This document shows, in pieces, positions 12,957-25,580 of a stretch of 64,000 nt of DNA. Position numbers and translations under genes: made by a program. Under the pieces are notes generated by a model. It did no database searches. It worked only from the letters and a program-made list of their open reading frames with translations, and was not told the origin of the DNA. Each line of letters starts with the position of its first letter. Within the stretch, counting starts at the first letter, position 1. The DNA is from Diplocarpon mali (lineage: Eukaryota; Ascomycota; Leotiomycetes; Helotiales; Drepanopezizaceae), in the NCBI GenBank assembly GCA_024741835.1, contig JAENRP010000083.1:57499-121498 (forward strand), written 5' to 3'.

Positions 12957-13282
12957 TCGAGGCGGGATGGGACTGTGGTGGATGAGATCGTGCTTTGGTT
13001 CATGTGTCTCCCTGCTGACTCTTCCGAGAGTGCTTGTTCGTTTAGCCTCGCTCAGAACCATGCCCCTGCGTTGGAAAATGGGGTCGAGTGTTCTCAGGAT
13101 ACCTGCATAGCTGCAAGTGCAGATCTGAACTGAGGAATCTGGAGAGTTTTTGGAAAAGTCAATTCCTGATAGGACGATGCATCAATATATCTAGGCTACT
13201 CGAACATTTGTCTATCCTCAACGCCAAATCTTTACACCCCCCTCTCTCTAAAGCATTCTTTTCTTCTCGACAGCCCTCTATC
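12957..13282. other. Convergent intergenic spacer
   Basis: 326 bp between the 3' ends of the ATRR gene and the mitochondrial carrier gene. A shared terminator region is expected. No other feature seen. Confidence 0.5.
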
Positions 13283-14343
13283 CTATACCACAAGCTCCGC
13301 ACTGATCTTCCTCTCCGCCTTCAGCCCCTCAAATACACTCATCATAATGATCGAGCTCGGCACACTCCTCAGCACGGTCGGCAAGAAGCCCAGATAGAAA
13401 CCCCTCAGCCCCTTCTCCGCCCTCACATTCCACACCACCCGCCTCAAGCCCTCGCGATCCGAGTTTCGGGACGCCGTGATCGCGACGGTAGCGCTCGTTG
13501 CGACCTGATACCTGTCGGAGGATCAGCTTTCTGTTCCCCGAGATCCAAAGGTCGGGGGGTCTCCGGCTCTGAGGCGATTGCGAAACGGAATCAGGATCTC
13601 ACGACGCGGAGAAAGAGACGGAGGTCTCCACGTACCGGGTTTTGACCAGCTCCAAGGGGTGGATGAAAGCTGCCGAGCACAGTGCGGCGGACCCGGCGCC
13701 GGCGGCGATGGACACCGCGGGGCTGTGGTCGTTTAGTCGTCGCCGGATTTTGCCGTAGGTTGTCCACCACAAGATGTTGTATGGGACGTAGGAGGCGATG
13801 CCCATCACATAGCCCCTGCCTGGGAATCAGCACACCCTCTCTTCTCGTTTCGCCGCGTCGCATCCCACCTCATCCTCATCTCCCATCTCAGCCAGCTCGA
13901 TAGGGGCGGGCGGGGACGCACCTGTAAAAGCCCCGAAAGCCCTCCTTCTGCGCAATATTCCTCACCTGCCATCCCAAACTCCCCTCGCGGGCACCGCTCG
14001 AGATCTGCAGCCGCGCTTTCAGGACCTCGGTCGGGGTGAACAGCACGCTCCCCGCCAGCTCAGCTACGCACCCACTCAGCGCATCGTTGCAGCTGCCGTC
14101 GCCCAGGTGCGGCAGCAGGGCGGCGTGGGCGGCTTCTCGCGTCGTCAGGTACAGCGCGGTCGCGGGCGTGACGGTCAAGAGCGTGACCCCGATGCCGCGG
14201 TAGTACGAGGTGAAGGGGATGGAGAGCAGCGGCCGGCGCGTGGAGGTCTGGTACTGCACGGCGACGGTGTCGAGGGGGTAGCAGAGCAGCTTGGAGATGA
14301 TGGTGCCGCTGGCGCTGGCGAGGACGTTGGAGAGGAGATCCAT
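13283..14343 (-). CDS. Mitochondrial carrier (SLC25) family protein, substrate unknown
   Basis: Three exons, 14343-13922, 13815-13636 and 13511-13283, give about 276 aa; the introns are 106 and 124 nt. The three-fold carrier repeat is clear: CYPLDTVAVQYQ, FTPTEVLKARLQ and HPLELVKTRYQ. Each is followed by an 'EGxxGFYRG'-like segment (KEGFRGFYRG, EKGLRGFYLGFLPTVLRSVP). The first signature is odd. It reads PLDTVA, with Ala where the family PxD/ExxK/R motif has Lys or Arg, so one matrix salt bridge would be missing; the second and third repeats keep the Lys. Such proteins exchange metabolites across the inner mitochondrial membrane. I cannot assign a substrate. The gene is notably GC-rich and sits tail to tail with ATRR. 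Confidence 0.85.
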
Positions 14344-15718
14344 CCTCCATCCCCGGCCTCAGGTCTGCGTGGGGATGGAGGGGGGGGGGAAGCGGCGTGG
14401 ACGTCATGTGAGCGAAGATTGGAGCGCGGGCGGGTCACGTGCTGGCTCGTCCCGGGTAATGCCGGGGGTTGGGCCGGGGAATGACGGGAAGCGGTTCACG
14501 CTTTGTGCTCTACTTGTCGCCGGTTCGACGAGTACCATATACTTAGTACACCACCAGCGTATCATGCAAGATGGTCGTGAGGAAGATGGGTGTGCAAGGT
14601 TGAATCTACTTTCACTTTCGCGTAGCGTTTGTTTGTGCCTGTCACAAAGTAAAGCCTACCCCTGACAGGGTCTCCCGAACGGAGATATGCATCTCAGCGC
14701 CGCGGCTCTGTCGGCCCTAGTACAGTACATAGCTGTCAGCCCGAGATATCGGCCGCTGAGAAGCAGCTGTCTCTCATCTCCCACACGAAATCTTGATCTC
14801 AAGAATAAGAGCCACCGAATGATGGCTGCTTCTACGAGCGGCGCAGAGAATGCTACCAACAGAGGTTGCCAAGTCGACATACCAACATCAGCACACGTTA
14901 CTCGGAAACACGCTAAGCCCCCCTGAGCAACTCTTGGTGCCAGGTTCGGCTTGGATGGGGAATATTAGAGTTAAAGTCCCGGGCTAGGAAGGGGACGAGG
15001 TTTTCGAGTCGGGGGCCAGGTGCTCAGGTTGAAGGGTTCATGCGAGTAAGTAAGGTCTGCTGGAGGGGAAGATAGACCCCTAAGGATGAAAGGATGAAAG
15101 GATGTTGATCACGAGACCAGAGTGCTTCGTACGAGGATAGACTGTAAGGCTGTCTCGACTCGAGCAGCGCGTGTTGATCTGGGAATCGACTGAGCAATCT
15201 CCCCCCCCGCCCTTCTCCAAACTCAATTTCGTCGTTGGATTGAAGTTGCAGTTCGGGGGAATATGGACATGCCTGGGCGCGTGGGAGTAGCCAAGGTGGG
15301 AGCGGGGATGCACCGCCGCTCCCAAAGACCAGCCGAGGAGCGTCTTCTCAATATCCGCGATCTGCAAGAATGCCGCGCTGCGAGACCTTCCTCCGCACCG
15401 TATTTAGATGCCGTAGGAGCCAAGGAAGAATCATGCCGGTGCAAAGATTCCCAGTAAAAAAGCTTGAAGCGTGCCCCACGTCCATCCTGTGGGCGGCGGG
15501 CCTCCCACAGGCGAGTGCATCAACCACTTCTGTCAACACCTAAAAATAGAAGACGGCGATGGCTGGGAATCAGCAGGTCGGCGCCTCGACGGTGGTGGAG
15601 GTTCGGTCGAACCATCACACCACTGCACCCTCGAGACGACTGGAAATACCGATGCGACGATGCGAAGAGGGGGAGCCATGATCGGGGTGGCCTCGAAGGT
15701 AGAAGACCGGAGTGTAGG

Positions 15719-15950
15719 GGTGTATATGTACATATGTGTACATATATGTACATATAAATAAATAAATATATATATATAGACATATACAAACACATATACA
15801 AAGTCATATATGCATATAGACGTATAAAAAAGCACATAAAAAGTCATATTCAGTCATATTTGCATACATACATATATACACATATATAAATATATATACA
15901 TACATATTCGTACATATACATTTACTTATATATACCTAAATCGACTTACA
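15719..15950. repeat. TA/CATA-rich microsatellite
   Basis: Irregular short repeats of catata, tgtacata and tatata make up about 230 bp. The stretch is almost free of G and contains several self-complementary words (tatgtacata, tatatatata), so it could extrude hairpins. Long Tyr/Ile/His frames here are compositional artefacts. Confidence 0.8.
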
Positions 15951-16559
15951 CATACACATCAAAAATAACCAGCCGCCGGCCATCACGAGCGCCTGGACCC
16001 TGGGGATCCCATCTGCCCACATCCCCCCATTCCTCCATCTCCAGACTCCCCACCCCCCATAATCTTGCGTCCCGACCTCTCGCTCCGCTGCACACGAGCA
16101 GCCTCTCCGCTCCCCGCACCCCTCCTCGGCTACCTACCTCCTTACCGAGTACTGTAAGATACTACACAAAGAGCCCTCGTACTGCGAAATCAATACTTCC
16201 ATAACCTGTCCCTACACATCACCTGTAATGCGAGGGATTCGGCTGCAGTCGCCAATCTTGCTCCCCACTACGTGTTGGCTGCACAGGACTATGAAGCTGC
16301 ACCACGTGACCCGAGCTTGGATTTCCCCAGGTCAGCTTGCAGAATCTGCCAAGGCATAGTAGTGCCCCTCCACACCGCCCACCCGCCTCGCAGGATTCCC
16401 ATCATTCCAAACCTCATCCTGCTGCCTCCCTCCCTCCCCCATCCATGTCTCTCCAAGACAAGCACGTCGAGGTTGAGAAGAACCTTTCTCCGGCCACACG
16501 CTCCAGCAGTGCGGAGCCGTGGGGCTAGGCCGAGAAATATCTCTTATAAGATGTTCGTG

Positions 16560-16690
16560 TCCTCCGCCTCTCTTTCGCCTTTCCATCATAATTGCTTCGT
16601 CGTTTTCCTTTCTTTCTTTCATTCATCCACCCATTCTCTCCCCCTCTCTCTCTCCCCCCCCCCCCCTCTCTCTTGCCCTCTTGTCCTCCT
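16560..16690 (+). promoter_or_regulatory. C/T-rich promoter tract upstream of the AA9-like gene
   Basis: Nearly pure pyrimidine sequence including ctctctctct and a long C run lies about 150-280 bp before the ATG at 16,838. Pyrimidine tracts of this kind commonly precede transcription starts in filamentous fungi. Assignment is by position and composition only. Confidence 0.4.
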
Positions 16691-16837
16691 TTACATGTCT
16701 TCAGGTACGGACTGCCGTCTCGGTCTCTCAAGGGGTCTGGAGATCAGGTCTAGCCAACAGACTCTCTCGGTCAAGATATCAATATCACACGGGCCATCGC
16801 CCATCACCCTCGGTCGCTTCAGACAAACCCTTTCAAG

Positions 16838-18018
16838 ATGTCTTCCGTCATGAACTCGGCCATTCTTTCTCTTTTGGCCTCGGCTGCCACCGTCTCGGCT
16901 CGTGGCAGCTACGTCGAAGAGATCACCGTGGATGGTACCAAGTAGGTTCCGCGGCTTCAGAGCCCCCTGAATTCCCTGGGTTGACAGCTCCCAGGTACCC
17001 CGGAAACTTGGCCAGCACAAACGCACCCCAGAACGCGGCTCCGCAGTCTATCGCGTGGTCTAGCAAAGCCCTCGATCCTGGCTTCGTGGCCCCGAGCAAG
17101 TTCGGCTCGGATGACATTATCTGCCACATCGGCAGCGAGAACGCAGCTGGGTCAGCCCCCGTCAAGGCCGGAGGGAAGGTCGACTTGCGCTGGAACACCT
17201 GGCTCAAATCCCACCACGGGCCCATCCTCACCTACCTCGCGAACTGCGGAACGTCGTGTGCCACGGTGAAGAAGGCCAGCCTCAAGTTTTTCAAGATCGC
17301 CGAGTCGGGCCTGCTCGACGGCTCTGCCCCCCCAGGCAAGTGGGCCACCGACGAGCTTCGGGCCAACGGCTTGACCTACTCCGTCAGCATCCCCGCCTCG
17401 ATCGCGGTGGGCAAGTACGTTCTCCGTCACGAGATCATTGCCCTGCACGCGGCCAGCACAGCCGGTGGTGCCCAGTCCTACCCGTTTTGCATCAACCTCG
17501 AGGTTACTGGCGGCGGATCCGATGCTCCCGAGGGGGTTCTCGGCACCGCTCTCTACACCCCCACCGACCCCGGGATCCAGGTTAGCATCGACACCGCTCC
17601 TCTCACCTACCAAATCCCAGGCCCGCCTCTCTTCTCTGGTGGCGGTGGCGGATCATATCCCCCAACTGTATGTCTCCCTTGGCTTGTTTGCGTGCGTCCC
17701 GGAACTCTGTCCGTCTCGCTTCCACTGAAGCAGAACTAGCAGAACTGGCTCATTTGACTTCCTACCCCCTGATAAAAGGCGCAACTAACATCATCCCAGA
17801 CCACTACACCAGGCGAACCGAGCTACTCAGCCTCAACCACCCTTCTCAGCAACACCCGCTCGTCCAGCGCCGCAACTTCTACAGCGTCACATTCTTCGCA
17901 CGAAAAAGAGAAATCGGAAAAGAAAGATGGAGAGGAAAGTGACAGTGACAGTGGCAGTGACAGTGACGGTGACGGTAACAGTGACAGCGACAGTGATAGT
18001 GATGAAGATTGCGACTAG
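16838..18018 (+). CDS. AA9-family (LPMO-like) secreted protein with N-terminal Arg and acidic Ser/Asp tail
   Basis: Three exons, 16838-16941, 16995-17667 and 17800-18018, give about 331 aa; the 53- and 132-nt introns have GTAGGT and GTATGT donors. A signal peptide (residues 1-21, ending TVSA) is followed by RGSYVEEITVDG. Active AA9 enzymes begin the mature chain with the copper-binding His ('HGxV'); here that residue is Arg22. The rest of the fold is recognisable: WLKSHHGPILTYLANC (second His position, about 108-109), YVLRHEIIALH, and AQSYPFCINLEV (axial Tyr197). After a Gly/Ser/Pro/Thr linker the chain ends in a repetitive acidic tail built from SD pairs, closing DEDCD. AA9 members with Arg replacing the first His are known and reported not to bind copper in the usual way. 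Secreted, probably not a classical oxidase. Confidence 0.88.
17938..18018 (+). repeat. Ser-Asp coding repeat (gacagt units)
   Basis: Tandem imperfect gacagt/gacggt hexamers inside the last exon of the AA9-like gene encode the acidic SDSD tail. Slippage here would change tail length in steps of two residues without breaking the frame. Confidence 0.75.
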
Positions 18019-19060
18019 TAGACAGTTATTGCCACTCTTCAAAAACCAGCGACCCCTTGCGAAGAGAGGCTGTGCAGGACAATCTACCTGCACGCTACAA
18101 TTAGCGATATCATTCTTATACATATTCAATACCACGTAATAATATTATCCAGATTCAGCGTGGGCATAGACGCGTGTGAACGGGATTATGTATGCTTTCA
18201 CGTGCACTTCTTTTCTTTCTTTCCTTCTTTCCTTCGCAGAAAATATCATGAATGATGCGCCGTACCTAATACCAATCGTATCCTCGCGTTCCCATCAGTA
18301 TTACCCCCTCCCCACGCACAACACTCCGAACGCAGCGCTTGGGCACTATCTCGATTACGCTTGAACTCCATCAACTCAAGACGGGAATTTTCACCGCCTA
18401 CATTGGTATCTCCCACTCCTAGCCGGTGCAGATCTCGTGAGAGCCGCGCTGAGCCGGCCCTTGGAGAGGGTGCTCGGCGGGAGCTAAGCGAGAGAGAAAG
18501 TGAGGGGGGAGAGAAACAGGCTTCTTGGGTTTTGAAAGCTGCTGTAACTCTCTTGGAAATATGGCGCGTTAATTCCTGAAGACTGATCACGGCATGTAAT
18601 GGGATAGGATTGAATAGAACGGAATAGGACGGACATGGATTTCAATTCTGGGGGTTTCTACTATACACACATATATCTAGAACGTCAAGACTAACCTCAA
18701 CAAGCCATCAGACGCCGACAGACCGCTCCGCCCAGAGACACCGGCTAGCTCATGGCTGGGAGATGATCACGTCAAGTGGACGGCATTCCAGAGGCCTGCT
18801 GAGGACGGAGAGCACGCGTCGGAGGAGAGAGAGGGCGGGCGTCGACAGCACACGAGATTGGGCTCTGCAAGGAGTCTGAGTGTATATTGCCGCTCCTTCA
18901 TCGGCCGTACTTCATCCGCTCTATGGGGTCACAAGCAGATGACGCCGCGGGAATGCCATTCCCGTGACTCCACCGTGGTGTCTGGTCCCAAGGTCCTGTC
19001 CACAGTCTCCCAGCATGTCCAAGCTCAAGCCCAGATCAAGGTCACGGAGCGATGCGTGTC
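18019..19060. other. Convergent intergenic spacer
   Basis: About 1 kb between the 3' ends of the AA9-like and FSH hydrolase genes. It has a short ttctttcttt tract near 18,210 and a purine-rich stretch near 18,480-18,520. No gene supported. Confidence 0.5.
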
Positions 19061-19848
19061 TCACGCTTTTGCCAGGCTCTCTCGGTCCAAAGTTCGGATC
19101 AGATCCACGAACCTCAAGACATCTGCCCGGTACCAAGGCATCGCGTGATGATAATCGATATCCCAGACCGTCGTCGAGCCCGCCGCGTAGTGAGCCTTCC
19201 ACATCTTCTTGCCATTCTCGTAGTTGGCATCCTTCGTCCCGTGCAGATGCAGGGTCGGGATATCAATCAGGCTGTCCGAATATGAAGCTATCTGTATCGT
19301 CAGCCGGCCAACCAGAAAACATTCCGTCGACTGGCAGCAAACCCACCATGCGCAATGTCAGAGATCATCGGAGCAGCACCGCCCATGCACAGAATGCCAA
19401 ACCTGAAGTTCAGCTCGCCATCCGCCTCGGGGAATCCCATCTCCCTCCTTCGCTGCTGGTCGAGCAGCAAGCCCCCAGCAACCCTCGTCCCCTGACTGAA
19501 GCCCATGACACCGACCCACGCGCCCTCGCCCCCCTCCTCACTGATCAACCTCAGCACCCTCTCCACACCGCCCTCTCCCCTCCCCTCTGCATTCCTCCCA
19601 TCGCCTCTCTCCACGTCGTCTGGAGACCGCGCAAACCACGTTCGGTACGGTCCGTACTGCTCGTACTTGAACGCGGGAAGCACCCCCGGCCCGGCGTCGC
19701 GCTCGTACGGCGCGTCGAAGAATACGAACTCGTAGCTGTCGCGCAGGAGTTTCTGGAGCTGCTCGCACTGGATTTTGAAGATGGACGCGGTGCTGCCGCC
19801 GCCGTGGAAACAGGCAATCCGGGGCAGAGGTTCCAGCGGGAACGACAT
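19061..19848 (-). CDS. FSH-type serine hydrolase (alpha/beta fold)
   Basis: Two exons, 19848-19347 and 19287-19061, give about 242 aa, the usual size of the FSH1 family (which includes yeast Fsh1 and fungal polyketide-releasing LovG-like esterases). The start reads PRIACFHGGGSTASIF (oxyanion-hole HG). The nucleophile elbow is GFSQG (Ser of GxSxG), the acid lies in LHLHGTKDAN and the catalytic His in YHHAMPW. The 59-nt intron uses a GTGGGT donor and a GATAG acceptor; this choice keeps frame and gives DIAHASYSDSLIDIPTLHLHG across the junction. Neighbouring donors give a stop. A glycine- and acid-rich loop follows the FARSP segment. Substrate unknown; no biosynthetic gene cluster surrounds it. 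Confidence 0.85.
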
Positions 19849-22800
19849 CGTCTCTCGGCCAGCCTGTGAGCAAGCTCGTGCTACGCAATCAGGATCTGTA
19901 GCACCGAGCGAACGAAAGAAAACAACCCGAGTGTTGGCAGCAGGTTCAAGATCGAGGCGGTTACATTAGAGATGGAGGGAGGGGGGGGGGATGAAGACGA
20001 GACGAACTGGAAAGGATAGTCGATGTTCGGTTCGCTTGGACCCCGCATCTGACGTGGGTGGGGAACCCGACTCGGGCTGGGAATGATATCCCGCCATGTG
20101 CTCGGGTAACACAGCTCGCAACCTCAGATGCAGGCACAGCCATCGAAAAACGGGATTCTTGGATTCTTGGGACTCCTCTGATCGCATGACAAGCTCGGCT
20201 GCGGGGAACCCCGAAATCGGTCCGTGGTTTCGAAGCTCGTGAGTTCTCGAATGCACCTTGCAAAACAATGCGCTGTTGACTTTCAAATCTTAGCTCATGA
20301 TAGCACCAAAACGTCTTTCCGAAGGTTATCCTCTATCCCCACCTCTACCTCAACCTGGGCAGGCCTACACCCCTCGGTTGATGCAAGCATGCCGCTGCCA
20401 TACCTCATGGCCGAGAAGCGGAAATTCTACTCACCACGACACTGACCAGGACAAAGTCTAGGTGAGCTGTGTTGCTCTCGTGCTAACCGTTTTAAATTTC
20501 AATTTTCAAGGGCTTTTTTTTAGATATAAAATTTATCAGTGCTGTAGCTGTAACCAATTGCCAAAACTGTTCCGTGCTGTGATGCACTTCCATGAGACAC
20601 CTGTCTGCCAATCCACCCAATGTTCTGCTTATCTGTTTAGCCTCGCTTATGAGAGTATACAGGTAAACGTTCCAAAATAGTCCTACCAGGTCAGAGAGAC
20701 AGGGTTTCTCATCAGAATGGCTACATCGCCTCGCGATCAGCATCTCTCTCTACACAGGCCCAATTTCTTTCGATTCACAAATCAGAACGTGTTGGTTTAC
20801 AGCCGTAGCTTCATGTATGTTGCCATTTGTTTGGGAAAGCTGCGACGGCCCAGCGCCGTGCCTGGAAAGTAAACAAGATAAGCGAGCCCTCTCCTACCCC
20901 TTTCCATGCTCAGGTACTTGCGCCCCGTCTGCTTTGCGACGGGATCTGCATTTTGCTATCATTAGATCTCCCGCTCCTCCCAAAAGAATTTCGGAACCTG
21001 ATCGTTTTCTCTCAAGCGTTAGCTACCGCGTCCCGAGATCTAGCCAAACACCTAGCCCAACACCCGCCCCCTCCTCAAGGCCGCGCCTGTGAATTTAATT
21101 TGATTTATTTCTTCTTGATTGAGGGGCGTAACTAGTCACTTAGCTCCAAATTCTAGGATCTGGTAACTGATTGGAAACCGTAATCGGAAAAAGAGCGCTA
21201 GCTCGCTGTTCAATCAACGTTTTTTCTGACCGATATCTCCTAGCCAGTCTGCCTCCTCTCGAGCGCGGGGCTCTATCGGCGGCGGGACCGGCTTTTCGCG
21301 ATGATCATTTTCCTGATCAGGGCCCTCTTGATCCTATTTCTTACCCCACGTCAACAAGGAAGGTCCTGGGAGGCCGAACTTCACCCCCATGTAACTCTCG
21401 AACTTCTCGAAATTAATTAATTCAAATACTGCGCAATACTTCTTCACCGTATCTCAATCCAGTAGGTATTGATTTCGCAGAACTCTAATCGTGTCTTCAT
21501 TGGCTCGCAAGGAAAGATGTTTGATATTGAAAAGGGGGAGGGGGGTAGATGCCCGCTGTACTTCTATCGTGTACTGTGTAGTAGAATCCTAGGGTTAAGG
21601 GTTCCACAGCTCTCTATTGCAATTAAACCTTGTTCGTATACTCGCTCAAAGCGGCAATTTGGGGTATCGTACTCTATGCTATATGATTTTCAAATTCTCG
21701 TAAGTATACGGTAGTAGAAGTAGTAGTAGCTGTTGTAGTGTAACTATATAAGAGCAGTAGCAATACTACATAGTTCATGTAGATCCGTTGGTCCATAATA
21801 CTCGTTTTCGTTGTGGTAGAAGTGCTTGTTTAGGGGTATTCCCTGCCTTCTGTTACATCACGTGTAGAGCAATGAGAAGTCTGTAGTGTAAGTCTTGGAA
21901 ATCTTAGATAATATAATTGAAATACTTGCCTTACTTAGCATTACTAGAAAGAGGCATTATTCTATGAATTGCCTACCCCTTCCAGCTTTACAAATAAAAC
22001 TGGCATTGTAATCTATACTTAATATGTGATAGAAGCGGTATATCAGCGTAAATCCTCACCTGTAGTTGACTTTTAAATATTTACGAAAAGACTTTAGTCT
22101 TCGTAGAGATTGATTAGCTCTACTACTATAACCACACGACCTCCGATCACGTCACTACCATAAACCAACAAATCAATGCTAACTAGCTTTCAAATCGGGA
22201 AACTAGTTACTAGGCATGGCCGAAGATACTTCAGTCCAGCCGTTCATCTATACAGATACAACATGTCCCATTTCCATCCCATCCACCACTACCCAGAACC
22301 TCAAGGACACCTCTGCGTCAGGCCGCTCCCCACCACCCTCCAGTCCAATTCCCTCTATGCTAGTCTGTTCACTCTACTCAGCTCTGCTGATTCCCACTTT
22401 TCTTCCAACAAGCAGTTCGCTTCTGAGCTGTAGAACATCAAAATTAGCAGCCAAAAACCCACTCTAACCGCGCCCTGGCTAGCCCGCTCCTAGGCGTAGC
22501 ACGCAGTCTGTGTCGCAGAAGTCATAGATCACAAGAATGAGATGTACCAGGATGTGGGAGGGCGAAATTTGCCAAGGGAGAGGTTCAGAGGCTCTGCAAA
22601 GCTCCTTATTTATTAACTCTCTTGTACTTTGACTCTGGAGAATGTAAAAAGTAGAGTAATCGACAACCATTTCACGAAGGCCGAGACCAAGTGTTTTCAA
22701 TACTCAGTATTGAAATGCTTGTAAAATGCTCAGCAGGTCGATGTTGCTTGGATATTGCACAGCACTGGAAAATATGGGTCCCAGTCTTAGCACGGGCCAA

Positions 22801-23045
22801 TCCAATCCTGGCGAAATTATTTTGTACAGAGTACCTCTGAAGCAATACTGCTGTCGCAAAACACCACATAACCAGTCCCAGCTCTCTCTCCAACGAATTG
22901 AATAGGTTCTACTCCGCGCAGACCGACTCCTACCGCACCTCCGTTGAAAGACCCACCCACCAATCTATGACCGCAAGCTTCCAATCGACGAGCGCCCATC
23001 CCCCGAAAAAGCTGGCCCCAGCAGGGCCACTACCAACCGGTCACG
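19849..23045. other. Gene-poor divergent region, partly AT-rich
   Basis: 3.2 kb between the divergent FSH hydrolase and uS8m genes. A short G run lies at about 19,980. From about 20,450 to 22,150 the sequence is AT-rich and full of stops, like decayed repeat DNA, with a short tagtagaagtagtag run near 21,715. The small open frames show no domain. Promoters of both flanking genes should be at the edges. Confidence 0.5.
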
Positions 23046-23534
23046 ATGTCCCTTGTGCACCTCGCAAACGTCTGCTCGCACCTCCAAAACGCCTCCAAGG
23101 CGCGGCTAGGGCTCACCTCGGTCCCCTCCACGAACATGATCCTCACGCTCACCCTGGCGCTCCAGCAATCCGGGTTCCTGTCCTCGGTGACGCGCGGTGG
23201 GCTGCAACCGCCTCCCATGGACGACCTCTCGTCCTACGTCCCCGAGCTCGTCACGCAGGAGAACATTAGCACGCGGCGCCTGTGGCTGGGCATGAAGTAC
23301 TGGAATAACGAGCCCGTGTTGAGCAGCCTGAGCATGGTCAGTAAGCCGACGAAGCGGGTGTGGATGGACGTCGAGGGCTTGGGGAGGGTTATCCGGGGAC
23401 GGGAGGCGGGGTTCGTGAAGGGCTTGACGAGGCCTGGGGAGTGCTTGTTTGTGAGCACCGACAAGGGGGTGCTGGAGGCTAGAGAGTGTGTGGAGAGGAG
23501 GGTCGGGGGGATGCTTTTGTGTCGGGTGTTGTAG
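23046..23534 (+). CDS. MRPS8: Mitochondrial ribosomal protein uS8m
   Basis: An intronless frame of 162 aa. The start MSLVHLANVCSHLQNASKAR matches the N-terminus of fungal mitochondrial S8 proteins, followed by PSTNMILTLTLALQQSGFLS. The C-terminal S8 block is recognisable as GLGRVIRGREAGFVKGLTRPGECLFVSTDKGVLEAREC... closing GGMLLCRVL, equivalent to the 'GVxxSTSxGxMxxxEA...GGxxLxxxx' end of bacterial S8. The protein binds the central domain of the small-subunit rRNA in the mitochondrial ribosome. The whole length is coding and no other start is needed. Base composition rises in G towards the 3' end. The gene converges on LYS12 with about 300 bp between stops. Confidence 0.92.
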   Translation: MSLVHLANVCSHLQNASKARLGLTSVPSTNMILTLTLALQQSGFLSSVTRGGLQPPPMDDLSSYVPELVTQENISTRRLWLGMKYWNNEPVLSSLSMVSKPTKRVWMDVEGLGRVIRGREAGFVKGLTRPGECLFVSTDKGVLEARECVERRVGGMLLCRVL

Positions 23535-23838
23535 GGGGTTGGCACGTTTGGTGGTCAAATGCCCGGTGGGTTTTATTGGGGATTTCGGAGGATGGGGAGG
23601 GTCAGGACGAGAGGAGGCCTACCTTTCAGCTCTGCTGTTCTCGGAAGATCCCAAGGCAATGCTAGGAAAAGCCTTAAGGGGCGGGATTGTGTATATCACC
23701 AAAGAGGCACGGATAGCGCTCCATACTCTGCTTTCGTGCTGTGGGGCATTGTCACGAATATGTAAAGAAAGACGAAGTACAAGACTTGACGCGACCATTT
23801 TACTTTGCTTTTGATCTATCCATCCTCTCTGCGCATTC
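23535..23838. other. Convergent spacer between uS8m and LYS12
   Basis: 304 bp of 3' flanking sequence shared by the two convergent genes. Nothing else seen. Confidence 0.5.
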
Positions 23839-24965
<1,127 letters not shown>

Positions 24966-25580
24966 GGTGGATGTTCTTCTGGTTGCTCTGTCTGTTCTCA
25001 AACTGGAAAAAGTATCGAGGCGATCTGCGAGGCTTCAATAGCTCCTCGAGCTCTCCGCGGATCCCCCTCTCCGCAAGCATTGGCAAGGCTAACCCGAAAC
25101 CCCCTTATGCTTCCTCCAGACATAGTTTTATCCCGCTGTGCCCCTGTATGATAAATTCCGTACTACAAATAGCAAACGCCGGGTGTCCAATCTACAATCT
25201 GCAATCTGCAATCTGCCCTGCAAATCGCCCTGTACGTGCAGGACATAATCTTTCCTGCTTCTTCCTTTCTGCATCAAACACCCTTGACGATTTACCCCGT
25301 TTTTTACGATGCCGTGTCGCGTGTATTGACCGCATGTTTTCTAATCCGTTTGACCAACAACCCAGCCTGGCACTTAATCTCGTCTCATCTTACACGCCTA
25401 ATCGCAAAACAGGACACCTTGGATGTCCACTACCTGCCCTCATTCTCCTGACTTGGACCTGACATTAGCAATTCGGCTCTGTTTTGTTCTGGACAACGCT
25501 GGTGTGCAGCTTCCGCCCACTACTGCTTCTGTACAGGAAAGAACAACTACATCCCGCTGCTCTTTCTCGTAGCCAGCAAC
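24966..25580. other. Divergent promoter region of LYS12 and the disordered-protein gene
   Basis: 615 bp shared upstream region. Contains a short tandem aatctgc repeat (about 25,186-25,218). I found no certain regulatory site. Confidence 0.45.

Larger units (their letters stand above)
14344..16837. other. Divergent intergenic region with microsatellite
   Basis: 2.5 kb between the divergently transcribed carrier and AA9-like genes. It contains the TA/CATA-rich microsatellite at about 15,719-15,950 and, just before the AA9-like gene, a C/T-rich tract with a run of about 14 C near 16,656-16,669. Such CT-rich tracts are common in fungal core promoters. No gene could be supported. Confidence 0.5.

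Noticed and set aside
12363..13061. 232-codon minus-strand frame rich in His, Arg and Pro
   Set aside because: Antisense to the SDR domain of the ATRR gene.
14490..14560. A ggttcga-containing stretch considered as a tRNA B-box
   Set aside because: No matching acceptor stem, D-arm or A-box at the right distance; no convincing tRNA was found anywhere in the window.
15464..15847. Tyr/Ile/His-rich frames over the microsatellite
   Set aside because: Compositional artefact of tata/cata repeats.
16519..16837. Upstream extension of the AA9-like reading frame from 16,519
   Set aside because: The extension is a C/T-rich promoter tract coding Ser/Pro/Leu; the ATG at 16,838 gives a proper signal peptide.
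18964..19869. 301-codon plus-strand frame rich in Ser, Pro and Arg
   Set aside because: Antisense to the FSH hydrolase, whose GxSxG, Asp and His motifs and splice sites establish the minus strand as coding.
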